From Larix sibirica (lineage: Eukaryota > Streptophyta > Pinopsida > Pinales > Pinaceae): a DNA stretch of 28,218 nt. The position numbers and the translations under genes were made by a program. The DNA lies in contig NWUY0305044838.1 in NCBI GenBank assembly GCA_004151065.3, positions 1 through 28,218 on the forward strand, read 5' to 3'. The notes beneath the pieces were generated by a model. It made no database searches and was not told the origin of the DNA. It was given only the letters and a program-made list of their open reading frames with translations. Numbering within the stretch: the first letter of the stretch is position 1; each line of letters opens with the position of its first letter. Below, one piece after another: positions 1-8,650 of this stretch.

Positions 1-39
1 TCAAATAATAGCACAACAACGGTTAGTTTCCCAATACAG

Positions 40-353
40 GCGTTATCCTGATTCCCAGTCCGCATTACACATTCAATCCGACCGCATTCAGTTAAATCAC
101 CAGTTGCAATACCCCGTGCCCTAGAAATGATTGTCCATGTGTGACCAGTTCTTTACCAGTTGATCCCCCGTACACAACAGGAAGTTTCGTGCGTTAACAG
201 TTCAGTACGGGAAACCGGATAAGAGTAGTTGTTAGTGCCTGTTTCATTACCACGTGCCCTGTTTTTTAGGTTAGTCTGTGATTTTGTCATTCCCAATAGC
301 GCATAGCACCAAGCCCAGTTGTTCGAAGTTACCTGTTTCGATCCCATGTGCCC
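40..353 (+). repeat. Degenerate short-repeat array (CCAGTT / TACC-CGTGCCC)
   Basis: A 19-nt block at 104-122 recurs at 242-260 with 16 of 19 bases identical; both end in CGTGCCCT. A third, looser copy ending ATGTGCCCA lies near 336-353. Words of the form CCAGTT and CAGTT repeat between them at 100, 145, 157, 199 and 315. Before these, 54-93 carries CCCAGTCCGC and CGCATTCAGTT, which return at 6072-6101. Unit spacing is irregular, so this is an eroded array rather than a fresh tandem repeat. Open frames crossing it on both strands (153-392, 319-597, 329-526) have no recognisable domain and are most likely chance. Confidence 0.5.
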
Positions 354-360
354 AGGAAGG

Positions 361-770
361 TGGTGGGTAGGTGCACCAAGTAAACAAAACACCCATACTG
401 ATTGGATTCTTTTACACTTATGCTTGCTGGCCCGGAGGAGCAGACAATGGGTATGGAAGAAGTTAAGGAGTAGTGCGAAGTGCTTAGCTTATTGTGTGTG
501 TATGTGTATTCACGTATATAAAGCAATAATAGCTTCTGCTTTTTGTGGGTGGCTTAACAATGACTCTTTAGTGATCAATCGCCTTGGATTTAGTTAGTGG
601 CGTATTTAAAACCCCGCACAGTACGGCACACGGAAAGCTACAGCTTACTGATATGGCTAACAGCCCACTGCTATGGCTAACGGTACGGCACTAGCAAGCC
701 AGTCAAGTCAGTAAATCCTGTAAATCCAGCTGTTTTAGTCATTAACCCTAAAATAGACTCTATAAACTAC
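361..770. other. Gene-free stretch with a small GTACGGCAC / TATGGCTAAC repeat
   Basis: No gene is recognised. At 649-682 the word TATGGCTAAC occurs twice, about 20 bases apart. GTACGGCAC flanks this pair, near 623 and 685. The same GTACGG word recurs near 13146, 16013, 16522, 21643 and 21896, linking this spot to the hairpin family described at 13190. The rest of the stretch shows nothing I can name. Confidence 0.35.
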
Positions 771-1086
771 CTATGCCCTCATCCTCGGGGACTTAACCTC
801 AGCCTTTGGACTTTCCTTTGTAACCTATGCATCAGACCTACTCCTCGGGAACATCCTTACACTCCTACTTTGGACCGCCTCATCAACCTACTACTTGGCA
901 CCTTCTTTACACTCTGCCTTGGTGGGAATAGCCTCGGGAACCTCCTGAAACTCAGCCCTATGAGGAGACCTCTGACCGATCCTTGCCTTACCCTCCGAAC
1001 GAATCTTGATAGCCCCTTGACAGCCTACTCGTTACCCTACCCTTGACGAACTACCCTTTGACACCTCGCCTTACCTCTCTTACTAC
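771..1086. other. Pyrimidine-rich gene-free stretch with CTCGGGAAC words
   Basis: The plus strand is strongly C+T rich. Words such as CTCCTCGGGAAC (near 841) and CCTCGGGAACC (near 927), together with CCTTACCCT and CTTTGGAC, recur loosely. This looks like an old low-complexity expansion that grades into the 18-bp tandem repeat that follows. No coding region is supported. Confidence 0.4.
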
Positions 1087-1131
1087 CCCTTACCACCTTA
1101 CACCCCCTTACCACCTTACACCCCCTTACCC
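1087..1131 (+). repeat. 18-bp tandem repeat, about 2.5 copies
   Basis: The unit CCCTTACCACCTTACACC occupies 1087-1104 and again 1105-1122 without change, and a third copy breaks off near 1131. The two complete copies are identical, so this is one of the youngest repeats in the window. On the minus strand the 18 bp read as six codons, giving the repeated GCKVVR inside a 79-codon open frame (1037-1276). That frame is best explained by the repeat and is probably not a gene. Confidence 0.9.
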
Positions 1132-1209
1132 AACCTTTGTTATTGAATAGATGGATCCCCCAACCTATTGCTGCCAGGATTGAATCCCCTTTATATTTAG
1201 GTAGGGAAA

Positions 1210-1312
1210 GCTCCGTCAAACTGTGATCGAGGGAGATAGAGTGGCACTCCGTCAACTCCGTGCTATTCTCCGTCAAAGCTCCATCGAGGGAACACTAGGG
1301 AAACTCCGTCAA
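1210..1312 (+). repeat. CTCCGTCAA / TCGAGGGA interspersed repeat cluster
   Basis: CTCCGTCAA occurs at 1211-1219, 1247-1255, 1268-1276 and 1304-1312. Between the copies lies GATCGAGGG or CATCGAGGG, and CTTCGAGGGAACA follows the last copy. A related CTCCGTCGG lies near 1511. The alternation suggests an original unit of about 35-50 bp holding both words, duplicated and then eroded. No protein function is suggested. Confidence 0.65.
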
Positions 1313-2762
1313 CTTCTTCGAGGGAACAGTATAGCCTTGAGCATATAAACTCCCCAAAAAGGAAAGGTTAAGTTATAAATTATTGCCTAGTTAAGTTATT
1401 TGTGAAGGCTTGGTTACTGGTTATCCCTTAAAATATCTTTATCATAATAAGCGTATTTTAAGCAGATTGAAAGAAGGTTAGTTGGGAAAGTGATAATAAA
1501 AAGGAAATAGCTCCGTCGGTTAGAGCCGATCCAAGATGTCTCTCCCTTTGGTGGGTCTTTCTTAGTTAGCATCAATTAATCAATCACTTTCCCGGCACCT
1601 CCCCGAACAGAGTGAATGAATATTACCAGGCCGGTTCTTCCAGCAGCATTTGTGCACTATAGACTACCTCCCTCCTCGCATAGCTTTACTTGGTTATGGT
1701 CTATTGGCTTGACATAACCCACGTCTCTTTACTTTATTTAGTGCGAAGCGCCCAGGTCCTTTAATTAATCCCTTATAATATATAGTAAAGGGAATAATAA
1801 TAATTAGAATCCCTATATTCCCGGAGACATGGAGTAATTTTACGCGGCCTAGTAACCCCGCTGTTCACCTCCTATCTATAATCAAAGCGGTATAACCTAA
1901 GATCTAAGATATACAGTGCCCAGTCCCAATCTAATTGGTTCATAGATATTGAACGCTTATTTGTCATTTCCCCGAGACGAAAAAAACAAAAAGAGTGCTT
2001 TTTCCAGCTAGCTTTTTGAGAAGACTCCATAATAGATAAGCAAAGCATCGGTCCAGCCAGAACATAACTGGCCACTCCATATTGTTGGAGGGAGCGAGCT
2101 ACGAATATATAGCAATTAAAAGAGAAGTGTATTTCCGAGGAGATGAGCAAGAGAAGAGCTGGTGCTTCTTTGGAGCTTATATATATATAATAATGAAGAG
2201 GCTGTCCGTTCGCCTGCCTTACTGGAACAAAGAAAGTATTTCACTATCGTCCATTAAAAGGCCAAGGTTTTCTATGGAGTTATGTACTGGAAAAGAGAGA
2301 CCTTACAAAGCCCCAGGTCTTTATCCAGGAAAGTGAAAAAAGTGAAATCCCTTATAGTATATCCATTAGATTCACCCAATAAAGAGGCTTGCAGCCCCTG
2401 GCTTGCTTGCTAAGTTAATTTCTGACTCACTCTCACTGAGGCTGGCTAAGGCAGGCTATCTATTCTATCCTTCCAGCATAGTGCAAGGAAGGAGGTCCTT
2501 ACAATGGGTAAGCGGAGGTCGATTGGTAAGCGGGTCGGGCCTTCTGGAAGGAGGGAGTAAGCATCGCTGGGGAAGCAAGGCTGACCTTGAAGGACCTGCC
2601 AGGTAAAGATACCTCGTCTGTCTTTGCTAGGGCGCCAGAGAGAAATAGAGCGTATTTTCTTATCCGTCCGAGAGATATATGCATTTCAATTGCCTTACCA
2701 ACCAACCATTCTCAGAGGCGTATTTATTCTCAAGCCAGACACTCACACTAACACTTATTTGA
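1313..2762. other. Gene-free stretch, nothing recognised
   Basis: No gene or RNA is supported. A short AT microsatellite-like run lies near 2179-2192, and A+T-rich patches lie at 1340-1460 and 1760-1815. Open frames of 67-92 codons (1872-2150 minus, 2082-2336 plus, 2403-2606 plus, 2499-2705 minus) overlap each other on opposite strands and carry no recognisable motif. Confidence 0.5.
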
Positions 2763-2929
2763 AAAGCTAAGGATGCTCGACTGAAGGAGCTGCAGGCCAA
2801 GCTTTGTGCAAAAGTAGTAGATCATATGCAATTGCAGAGGTGAAGGTTGCCAATGTAGTTAAGGATTCTTTAAAAAGGGAGAATGGCATTATTGAAGACA
2901 AAATATTTGAAATGGCAGTCTCAAATTGA
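2763..2929 (+). pseudogene. Possible broken coding relic, lysine/glutamate-rich helical peptide
   Basis: Two adjacent open segments in different frames read as charged, helix-forming peptide. In the first, 2763-2840, residues LKELQAKL are visible. The second, 2834-2929, includes VKDSLKREN and ends at TGA 2927. A one-base shift separates them. The K/E/L/V heptad-like composition resembles a coiled-coil exon and differs from the translations around it. I do not recognise the source protein. If real, it is probably a fragment moved in from nuclear DNA and now dead. Chance is a serious alternative because the segments are only about 26 and 31 codons long. Confidence 0.2.
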
Positions 2930-2935
2930 GGTACT

Positions 2936-4498
2936 GTAAAAGCAGGTCTATAATTTGATTCTGGAGTCTGCTAGCTAAGATGGAAGAATTTATTCCGACT
3001 CCTGACTGCTGAAAGTGAAATCCTCTAGTTTTTAAAAAGCAGGTTTATAATAACAAAGTGCAAAGGTAGAAGATGGCGCCCAGAAAAAGGTTAAAGCCGT
3101 ATTGTGGAGATACACGGTTAATTTGCTATCCCAAAATAGCAAAGACTACCATTGGATTGTGGCTTACAGGCGGTATTAAAAATGGAATTAGAGGATAAAA
3201 TCAAATATATATATGGAATTATGGTTTGGCCAAGACAGGTTGCATGCCTTAAGTTTTGTACTTCAGGGAAGTTGTGCATTGGTGTTCTAAACACTTTGAT
3301 GCCGAGCATAGTATAGTGGGTATTAAGTAAGAGGGTATGACTCTCTGGTTCCCCTAACACCACTCACATTCTGAAGGATGCCACGTTTACCAGAACCGAC
3401 AAAACTATGAAATATTTATAAAGTTTATGCATTCCTAGATGCTCATGGGGGTGGTAGCACTATTCTGAAGTAATGGCTTATGCAATCAATTGTAGAGAGC
3501 GCCAAGTCTTACTATATAGAAATCATATAATTGTCTGAGCCTTATAAAGAACTGCATGCTTGTTTGCTTGGGTGATTAGTCAGGAAACCACGGCTCAAGT
3601 GCCCAGGTACATCCTGTACATAATGTATCACACAATACACAGGGACACCATTTTTATATTGGGGAAAACTTATATCCAATGAGGTCACCCACAAATGGGC
3701 CAACTAAAAAAATTATTTATGTTTTAATATCTTATTTACGCACTGGTATTTTGTCATTCATTTTAGAAACTATTACTTAAAGCGGATGTAAACTTCGAGA
3801 TAGAGCTGATTCAGTGTTGGCATCTATCATTGTTAAGGCACAAGACCCCATTAAACTTCTTCTATAGAATGAAATACTCTTTTGAGAAATATTTAGACAC
3901 ATGGTAATAGGGAATGAACCTGAGAGGTTTACTGTGGAGTCCAATACGTTTTGAACAGGGAAATATTAATATTTCTATGAAGAACACTACACTTCTATAA
4001 GCAGGTTTTACGGCTTTGAAGGAAAGCCTTACCTTCTACCCAAATTTGTATGTGACCAATATTTTATTATTCAATTTTGTTTGAAGTATAAAAAATAGTC
4101 CATCTTCTTCGGTCGAAAGAGGATAAAGTAGTTTATCCCAACTCCTTTCAAGTGTGCTAGTTTCACTGTGAAAAGCATCACCCACCTCGCCGAAATAATG
4201 TGGGGTTTCTATTTTTATGATTTAAGGGAGGATTTCAAATTTTGTTTTACCCCTAGGGGCTTTTTGAGACACGCCTAGTATAAAATAAAATCGTCTCATG
4301 TTTGACAACGAAGGATAACAAGCGGAAGGGCGGGAGACAACAAGGACCTTTACATGGAGACTAGGGGAACAGGTGGAGCACATACTCCCATTTGCAGCTC
4401 TCATAGCAAGGTAAATATAATATTTAGGTAAATAGAATATCTCTGGATGATGTCCATATGATAGTCAGTTCGAACACGAGGTAAAAGAATAAAGTCCT
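2936..4498. other. Gene-free stretch with one clear hairpin
   Basis: No gene is supported. The 60- and 81-codon minus-strand frames (4222-4404, 3118-3363) show no motif. Composition is A+T richer than at either side and repeats are scarce, so this may be a decayed insertion with a different origin from the repeat-rich zones. One hairpin at 3122-3143 is listed separately. Confidence 0.45.
3122..3143. repeat. Hairpin: 8-bp perfect stem, 6-nt loop
   Basis: TTTGCTAT at 3122-3129 pairs perfectly with ATAGCAAA at 3136-3143 around the loop CCCAAA. No gene ends beside it, so a terminator or RNA-end role cannot be argued. It may be a chance inverted repeat. Confidence 0.6.
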
Positions 4499-4935
4499 TC
4501 AGGATATAAAAATTAATTCTATTTCAAATGAACCTGCTCCCCAGGGAAAGCAAAGAGGAAGATTCGTAGTCAGCAATAGAGGCGCTTCTGTATCACACTT
4601 TGCTAGGAATGCTTCAACCCCTCCCTTTAGCCGGGGTTCCTCTATCACACTACAGAAGGTAACCAAAGGAACACAATTGGGGACATAGGTAATGGTGATG
4701 AGAAGGACCCTGAAAAATAGAAACTTTAGAAGGGACAAGTTGTATTCCCTATGCCCAAACGGAAAAGATTCCTGAACTCTAATAAAGGGGAGCAAGCCAA
4801 TACACCTGATCAAAATGTGCGCAGTATGTAAATTGACGATGATTATAAAAATGCCTTGCTTGGGAAAAGATGCAATTAGAGAATAGCCAGTGAATTTGAA
4901 AAGAAATCATGTAGCCAGAATTACCCACTTTTTAA

Positions 4936-5175
4936 GACAATGAAATTACTCTACATCATATAGACATATGCCTACCCACAAGGAGGTTCCTTTTTTGGTC
5001 CACCCTTGGCGTATTCATGCATGACCCACCCAATGATCCTATGATACCTCTCAACTATTTATATAATGTGATGGATCACCCTGAAGGAAGGAAAAATAGG
5101 GGAGGCAATAAAAGCCATAGCGAAGTAGATAACTTGGTGACAAGGGCCAAAGACTTCGAGGCCTCTCACTTCTAA
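4936..5175 (+). other. Unassigned open frame with a protein-like look
   Basis: This frame stays open for 79 codons, from just after TAA 4933-4935 to TAA 5173-5175. The first ATG comes only after about 27 codons. Its translation has a mixed, globular-looking composition, with HDPPNDPMIP followed by a basic and acidic tail (GRKNRGGNKSHSEVDN). I recognise no family. It sits in the same repeat-poor tract as the relic at 2763, which would fit a decayed insertion carrying gene remnants. Open frames this long are expected by chance in 28 kb, so confidence is low. Confidence 0.15.
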
Positions 5176-6010
5176 CCGCCAGGAACAGTTTATGCTAGGA
5201 CTAAACCAAGGTACCTATGGGGGTGATGGATGGGTACGCAGCTCTCTGTACTCCCTTTTTCCAATAGATAGCAATATATAGTAATTATCCAATGATTCGA
5301 CCACCTTTCTGGGAAAGGAAGGGCATTGAGCTACTATATTATTATCTTAATTTAGCTTCCGCTGGGTCAACGACTGCTGCACCTTTTACACCTTTAACTG
5401 CTCGTGGTTTTGCCTTCCCCGAAATAATCCGGTGTCCCCTTGAAGGATCGGTGTGGCTCCGGTGTGGCTTCCTTCCAATCCCGCTAGTGTGAGTGCAGGG
5501 GTCGGAGGAGTTATGGGTGGCCCAAATCACATCTGCCACTATTGAATGCGCACATGATCAATCAATAAAACTTCCCTCGAGTTTGCCCACCCCAATTTGT
5601 GAGAATTCCAGTCATACTTTTGCCTCATTCTTAGAACTATCCAACTCTACCAATCTATCTACTTGCAGCGAGAACACAGAAACCTATAGGCAGGCAGAAA
5701 ACATTGGAAATTTATCCCTCCGAAACCAGAGCATGTTAAAATGGTACTGAGTAGGGACGTATGTATGGAGAAGGTAGAAGGCATGTATATTTCAAAGCGG
5801 TCTCAGAAGCCATTTGCGCGCTCTAGAATGCGATTTTACTACCTTAGAGATAAATCCCCCGACCCCCACCCACAAAGGAGGGGTTATACGTGTCCACCTG
5901 TTATCAATTAACCATGCCCAGGAAGGAGGAGGTGGTTCTCAGTGCGTGAACTGTTTATCATACCCCATCCCCAGGAGGTGCCGATTCACTTGTATAGCCA
6001 GTATATAGCC
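5176..6010. other. Gene-free stretch with a small 11-bp duplication
   Basis: No recognised gene. CGGTGTGGCTC at 5449-5459 is followed directly by CGGTGTGGCTT at 5460-5470, a two-copy 11-bp tandem repeat. Plus-strand open frames at 5292-5492, 5493-5750 and 5814-6008 have no domain signature, and minus-strand frames overlap them. Confidence 0.45.
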
Positions 6011-6115
6011 CCTGTCCGCATTCACCATTCAGTTTGCTTTCCGTACACCTGACCCAGCCAACCCAGGAAGGCCCAGTCCGCCCGCATCCACGCATTCAGT
6101 TCCATCCGCACCCAG
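6011..6115 (+). repeat. GTCCGCATTCA repeat cluster, copy of the 54-93 element
   Basis: GTCCGCATTCACCATTCA at 6014-6031 matches 58-75 at 16 of 18 positions. CCCAGTCCGC at 6072-6081 matches 54-63 except for one possible edge base, and CGCATTCAGTT at 6091-6101 matches 83-93 exactly. The same words therefore appear in the same order about 6 kb apart, with different spacing. This is a dispersed, partly rearranged repeat. Confidence 0.55.
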
Positions 6116-6235
6116 CTTCGTTGCAAGTAAGGCCAGCAATAAATAGAAGGTAAGGTTCTACTTGACGCCCAGATTTGTTACTCAATTTACCACTCTTGAT
6201 AGGCTTTGAATGAACTATCTATCATCCCCATAAGT

Positions 6236-6432
6236 GGCTCAATCCCCGTATTTCGGCTAGCTTTGCTGTTTCACTATAGAATCGACCCCGAAATTGGATC
6301 TATTCGCTCAAACCCCGTGTTTTCAACAGCAATTTCTTTTCCCCTGGAGACGAGACCCGAAATCGGATCAATTTGCTTAAACCCCGATATTTCGACAGCT
6401 TGGCTGTATAGAGAGAGAATCCAGGTCAGGTC
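6236..6432 (+). repeat. 69-bp degenerate tandem repeat, nearly 3 copies, frame-preserving
   Basis: Copies run 6236-6304, 6305-6373 and 6374 to about 6432. Best conserved are the block GCTCAAxCCCCG at the head and CCCGAAATyGGATC near the tail. Copies 1 and 3 also share a middle part like TTTCGxCAGCTTxGCTGT. Sixty-nine is a multiple of three, so an 86-codon plus-strand frame (6206-6466) reads through all copies and shows a 23-residue peptide repeat with PEIGSI and NPVFSTA-like words. Copies 1 and 2 are only about 60 percent identical without gaps. The frame may be open by chance, or the repeat peptide may once have been translated. I recognise no protein family. Confidence 0.75.
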
Positions 6433-7100
6433 AGCCACCCACCCTTTAGCACTTGGCAGTAGATAGAGATAACCACCTACCCACTATCTGCAGTAGAGAA
6501 AGATAGAGAAGGCAGGTCGGAAGGTCTCCAATCGAAGAAGGCAGGCAGTAAGGTAGGTCAAAGGGGTGTTACTATTGGGAAGGGTAGGCAAGCTGCTGTA
6601 TCTGCTATGCTAAAGAGAGGTAGCTATAGTGTAGTCCACATGCATTAATAACTACCTAAGGAAAGTGAAACGTAGAGATTGCGATATTGTATTCTGTCTC
6701 CAGCAGCCAATAGGATGGAGATATTGAATCTTTTCCAAGTGAACAACAGAGTACCTATGCATCCACTTGAAGCTAATTGCTCGTACCTCATGCATTGCTC
6801 GAAGCTCATCGTCACTCGACCCTAATAAGTTAAGGAACCTCATCAGAGCCGTTAACCCAGAACCCTGGCTTCACCAGTCCTCCGGTATGCACATGTATAT
6901 AAAGCAATAAACCAAAGGGGAATCCTATCACATGGACTTGTTCGGAGGAGCTAGGGGTGCACCTCACAACAAACTGGCACACCTGCCTGCCTGCATGAAT
7001 GAGACTACCGGACCTGTGTAGAAAGGTTTATATATTTATTTCCTAAGTTACTATTTTGGTGTGGGGGGGGGCTCTATCCTCCTTGCATGCTCCTAACCCT
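6433..7100. other. Gene-free stretch, AGAAGGCAGGCAG word
   Basis: No gene is recognised. AGAAGGCAGGCAG at 6536-6548 recurs exactly at 14962-14974, with related GAAGGCAG words around both, so the two places share an eroded purine-rich repeat. A run of nine G lies at 7063-7071. Confidence 0.4.
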
Positions 7101-7102
7101 AC

Positions 7103-7128
7103 CCATGAGCTATTCAACTCGCTCATGG
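7103..7128. repeat. Hairpin: 8-bp perfect stem, 10-nt loop
   Basis: CCATGAGC at 7103-7110 and GCTCATGG at 7121-7128 are perfect inverted repeats around TATTCAACTC. The hairpin could form in single-stranded DNA or RNA. No adjacent gene gives it a role. Confidence 0.6.
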
Positions 7129-8280
7129 CTCAATACTACAAGCTCTACTACAAACAAGTGCCTTAGGCCTATTTATTGTACATGGTCAGAAGCCTGCAGC
7201 CTAGAGAGTAGTAGTAAAGCCCGTGCCCACACTATACTTTACCTTAAAGTTAAAGCCTAACTTACATTTTAAAAGTAATTTTTATTTCGGAAGAATGTAA
7301 ATTAACGAAGTTTTTCATAGTTCATAGATAGGCGGGATGGGATCATTTGCTTTTAGGCTGAGCGGTACCCTGGAGATTACTGGCTGGACGGATGGATGAG
7401 TCTGCTTCATTTTACAAGAGCACCTAACCAACCAGTAGCATTGAGCTACCTGACCCCACATACCTCCCTGGACACTCTGCGAGCGCACCTATCGTCCCCA
7501 ACATGGCACACCTGTAGTTTACAACAACAGCGCATAGTGGAACCTGAAGAGCACACTGATGTCAGATTTATTGAGATATTTATTGCTGAACAAACACCCG
7601 CCAACCGATGAATAAAAACGCACTTGCCTGGACTGAACCGACAACCCCTGGCTGGATGGGATAAAAAAGGCTTGCTCTGGATATGCTACCTTTAAGTATT
7701 TAATTTACCGCAATTAATTAATAAATTAATGGGCCCCTACTATCCAAACTGGGGCTGGAAAGGTTTATTGCTTCTTGTTTATCTGGTGATAAAGCCATAG
7801 CATCCGATCGGGCATCAAAATATTGCCGTCGTTCCGTTCAATAAATTAACGCTTAGAAGGGACTAGGCCATCCTTGCACTAAAAATTTATCATCCCCGCT
7901 CCCTCTTCATTGGAATAATTGGAAGAAACGGACAGCCACCTGCCCCCTCATAAGGACGAACCAACCCCCCCTCATTTTAATCCAATAAATAATTTTTGTA
8001 AGGAGAGGTAAATTAGTTACTCACCCACCCTAATTTGACGTGAGTTAAACACTTTGTTTAAAGTCATAAGGCAAGTAAGCATAATTACATCTATATAAGA
8101 AGATATCCATTTGTATACGATATTATGGTATATAAATTAGGAAATAAAGATCGTATCAGGTAGTTGGTTAGCTCTAAATTTGTTAAATTAATATATATTT
8201 TATTTAGTGTTTTAAGCATAAGCTACAAAATATATCCAAAAGTTATAACTAATACTCATAACCAATCATATAAATAAGTG
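7129..8280. other. Gene-free stretch, A+T-rich at its right end
   Basis: No gene is supported. A run of seven C lies at 7965-7971. GCTGGATGGGATAA at 7651-7664 recurs near 20880-20893. ATTGAGATATTTATTG at 7570-7585 recurs exactly at 23300-23315. From about 8040 to 8280 the DNA is strongly A+T rich, with direct and inverted TATA and TTAAT words. The 71-codon frame at 7396-7611 has no recognisable motif. Confidence 0.45.
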
Positions 8281-8294
8281 CTTATAGCCGGTTC

Positions 8295-8349
8295 TCATTG
8301 CCGGTACTCATTGACAGTCATTGCTTGAAGGTCATTGTAAGTCTCATTG
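8295..8349 (-). repeat. TCATTG cluster (minus-strand CAATGA family)
   Basis: TCATTG occurs five times, starting at 8295, 8308, 8318, 8332 and 8344, with spacings of 10-14 bases. Read on the minus strand this is CAATGA, the core word of the cluster at 22338-22517 and of the block at 28183. The flanks also share CCGGC/GCCGG words with the 22.3-kb cluster. It looks like a short-unit array that expanded and then drifted, present here in inverted orientation. Confidence 0.6.
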
Positions 8350-8650
8350 TTAGAAGGTATAGCCATAGGGACAGTGCCAGTGGGGTTGGAGCAGCCAATA
8401 TTCAATCATCGCCAGGAGTTGCCAACCAGTCATTGCCGAGAGGAAGGAGAAGATAAGTTTACCTCACTGGCCAACAGGAGAAGATATTATGTTCACCAAG
8501 GAGACAGATTAGGAGAAGGAGTTCAAGTTGTGTTACTACCTTATGAGCGAGCATATTTATTTATTGAAATAGATTTTATAACTGAATATTCTTCTGATGC
8601 TGCTGGCCCGAAAGTGCTGCGGCCAGAGGAGACGGATGAAATGTAGCAGC
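8350..8650 (+). other. Unassigned 99-codon open frame ending in a dispersed repeat
   Basis: A plus-strand frame runs from ATG 8347 to TAG near 8644. No domain is recognised. Its last third (ITEYSSDAAG and onward) lies inside the dispersed repeat 8571-8633, whose second copy at 15318-15380 translates to ITEYYSYAAG in the matching frame. That shared peptide is the only hint of a coding origin. A chance open frame built partly on a repeat is the simpler reading. Confidence 0.15.
8571..8633 (+). repeat. Dispersed repeat, copy 1 (ATAACTGAATATT...ATGCTGCTGGCC)
   Basis: ATAACTGAATATT (8578-8590) and ATGCTGCTGGCC (8597-8608) match 15328-15340 and 15347-15358 exactly, with equal spacing. Downstream, GAAAGTGCTGCGGCCAGAGG aligns with GAAGTGCGGCCAAAGG. 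It is a direct repeat of about 63 bp. GCTGCTGGCC also recurs within the repeats at 11647 and 11751. Confidence 0.75.

Noticed and set aside
1500-1560. GGTTAGAGCCGATC as a tRNA or intron piece
   Set aside because: Only the short GAGCCG word fits; no pairing partner or conserved loop follows.
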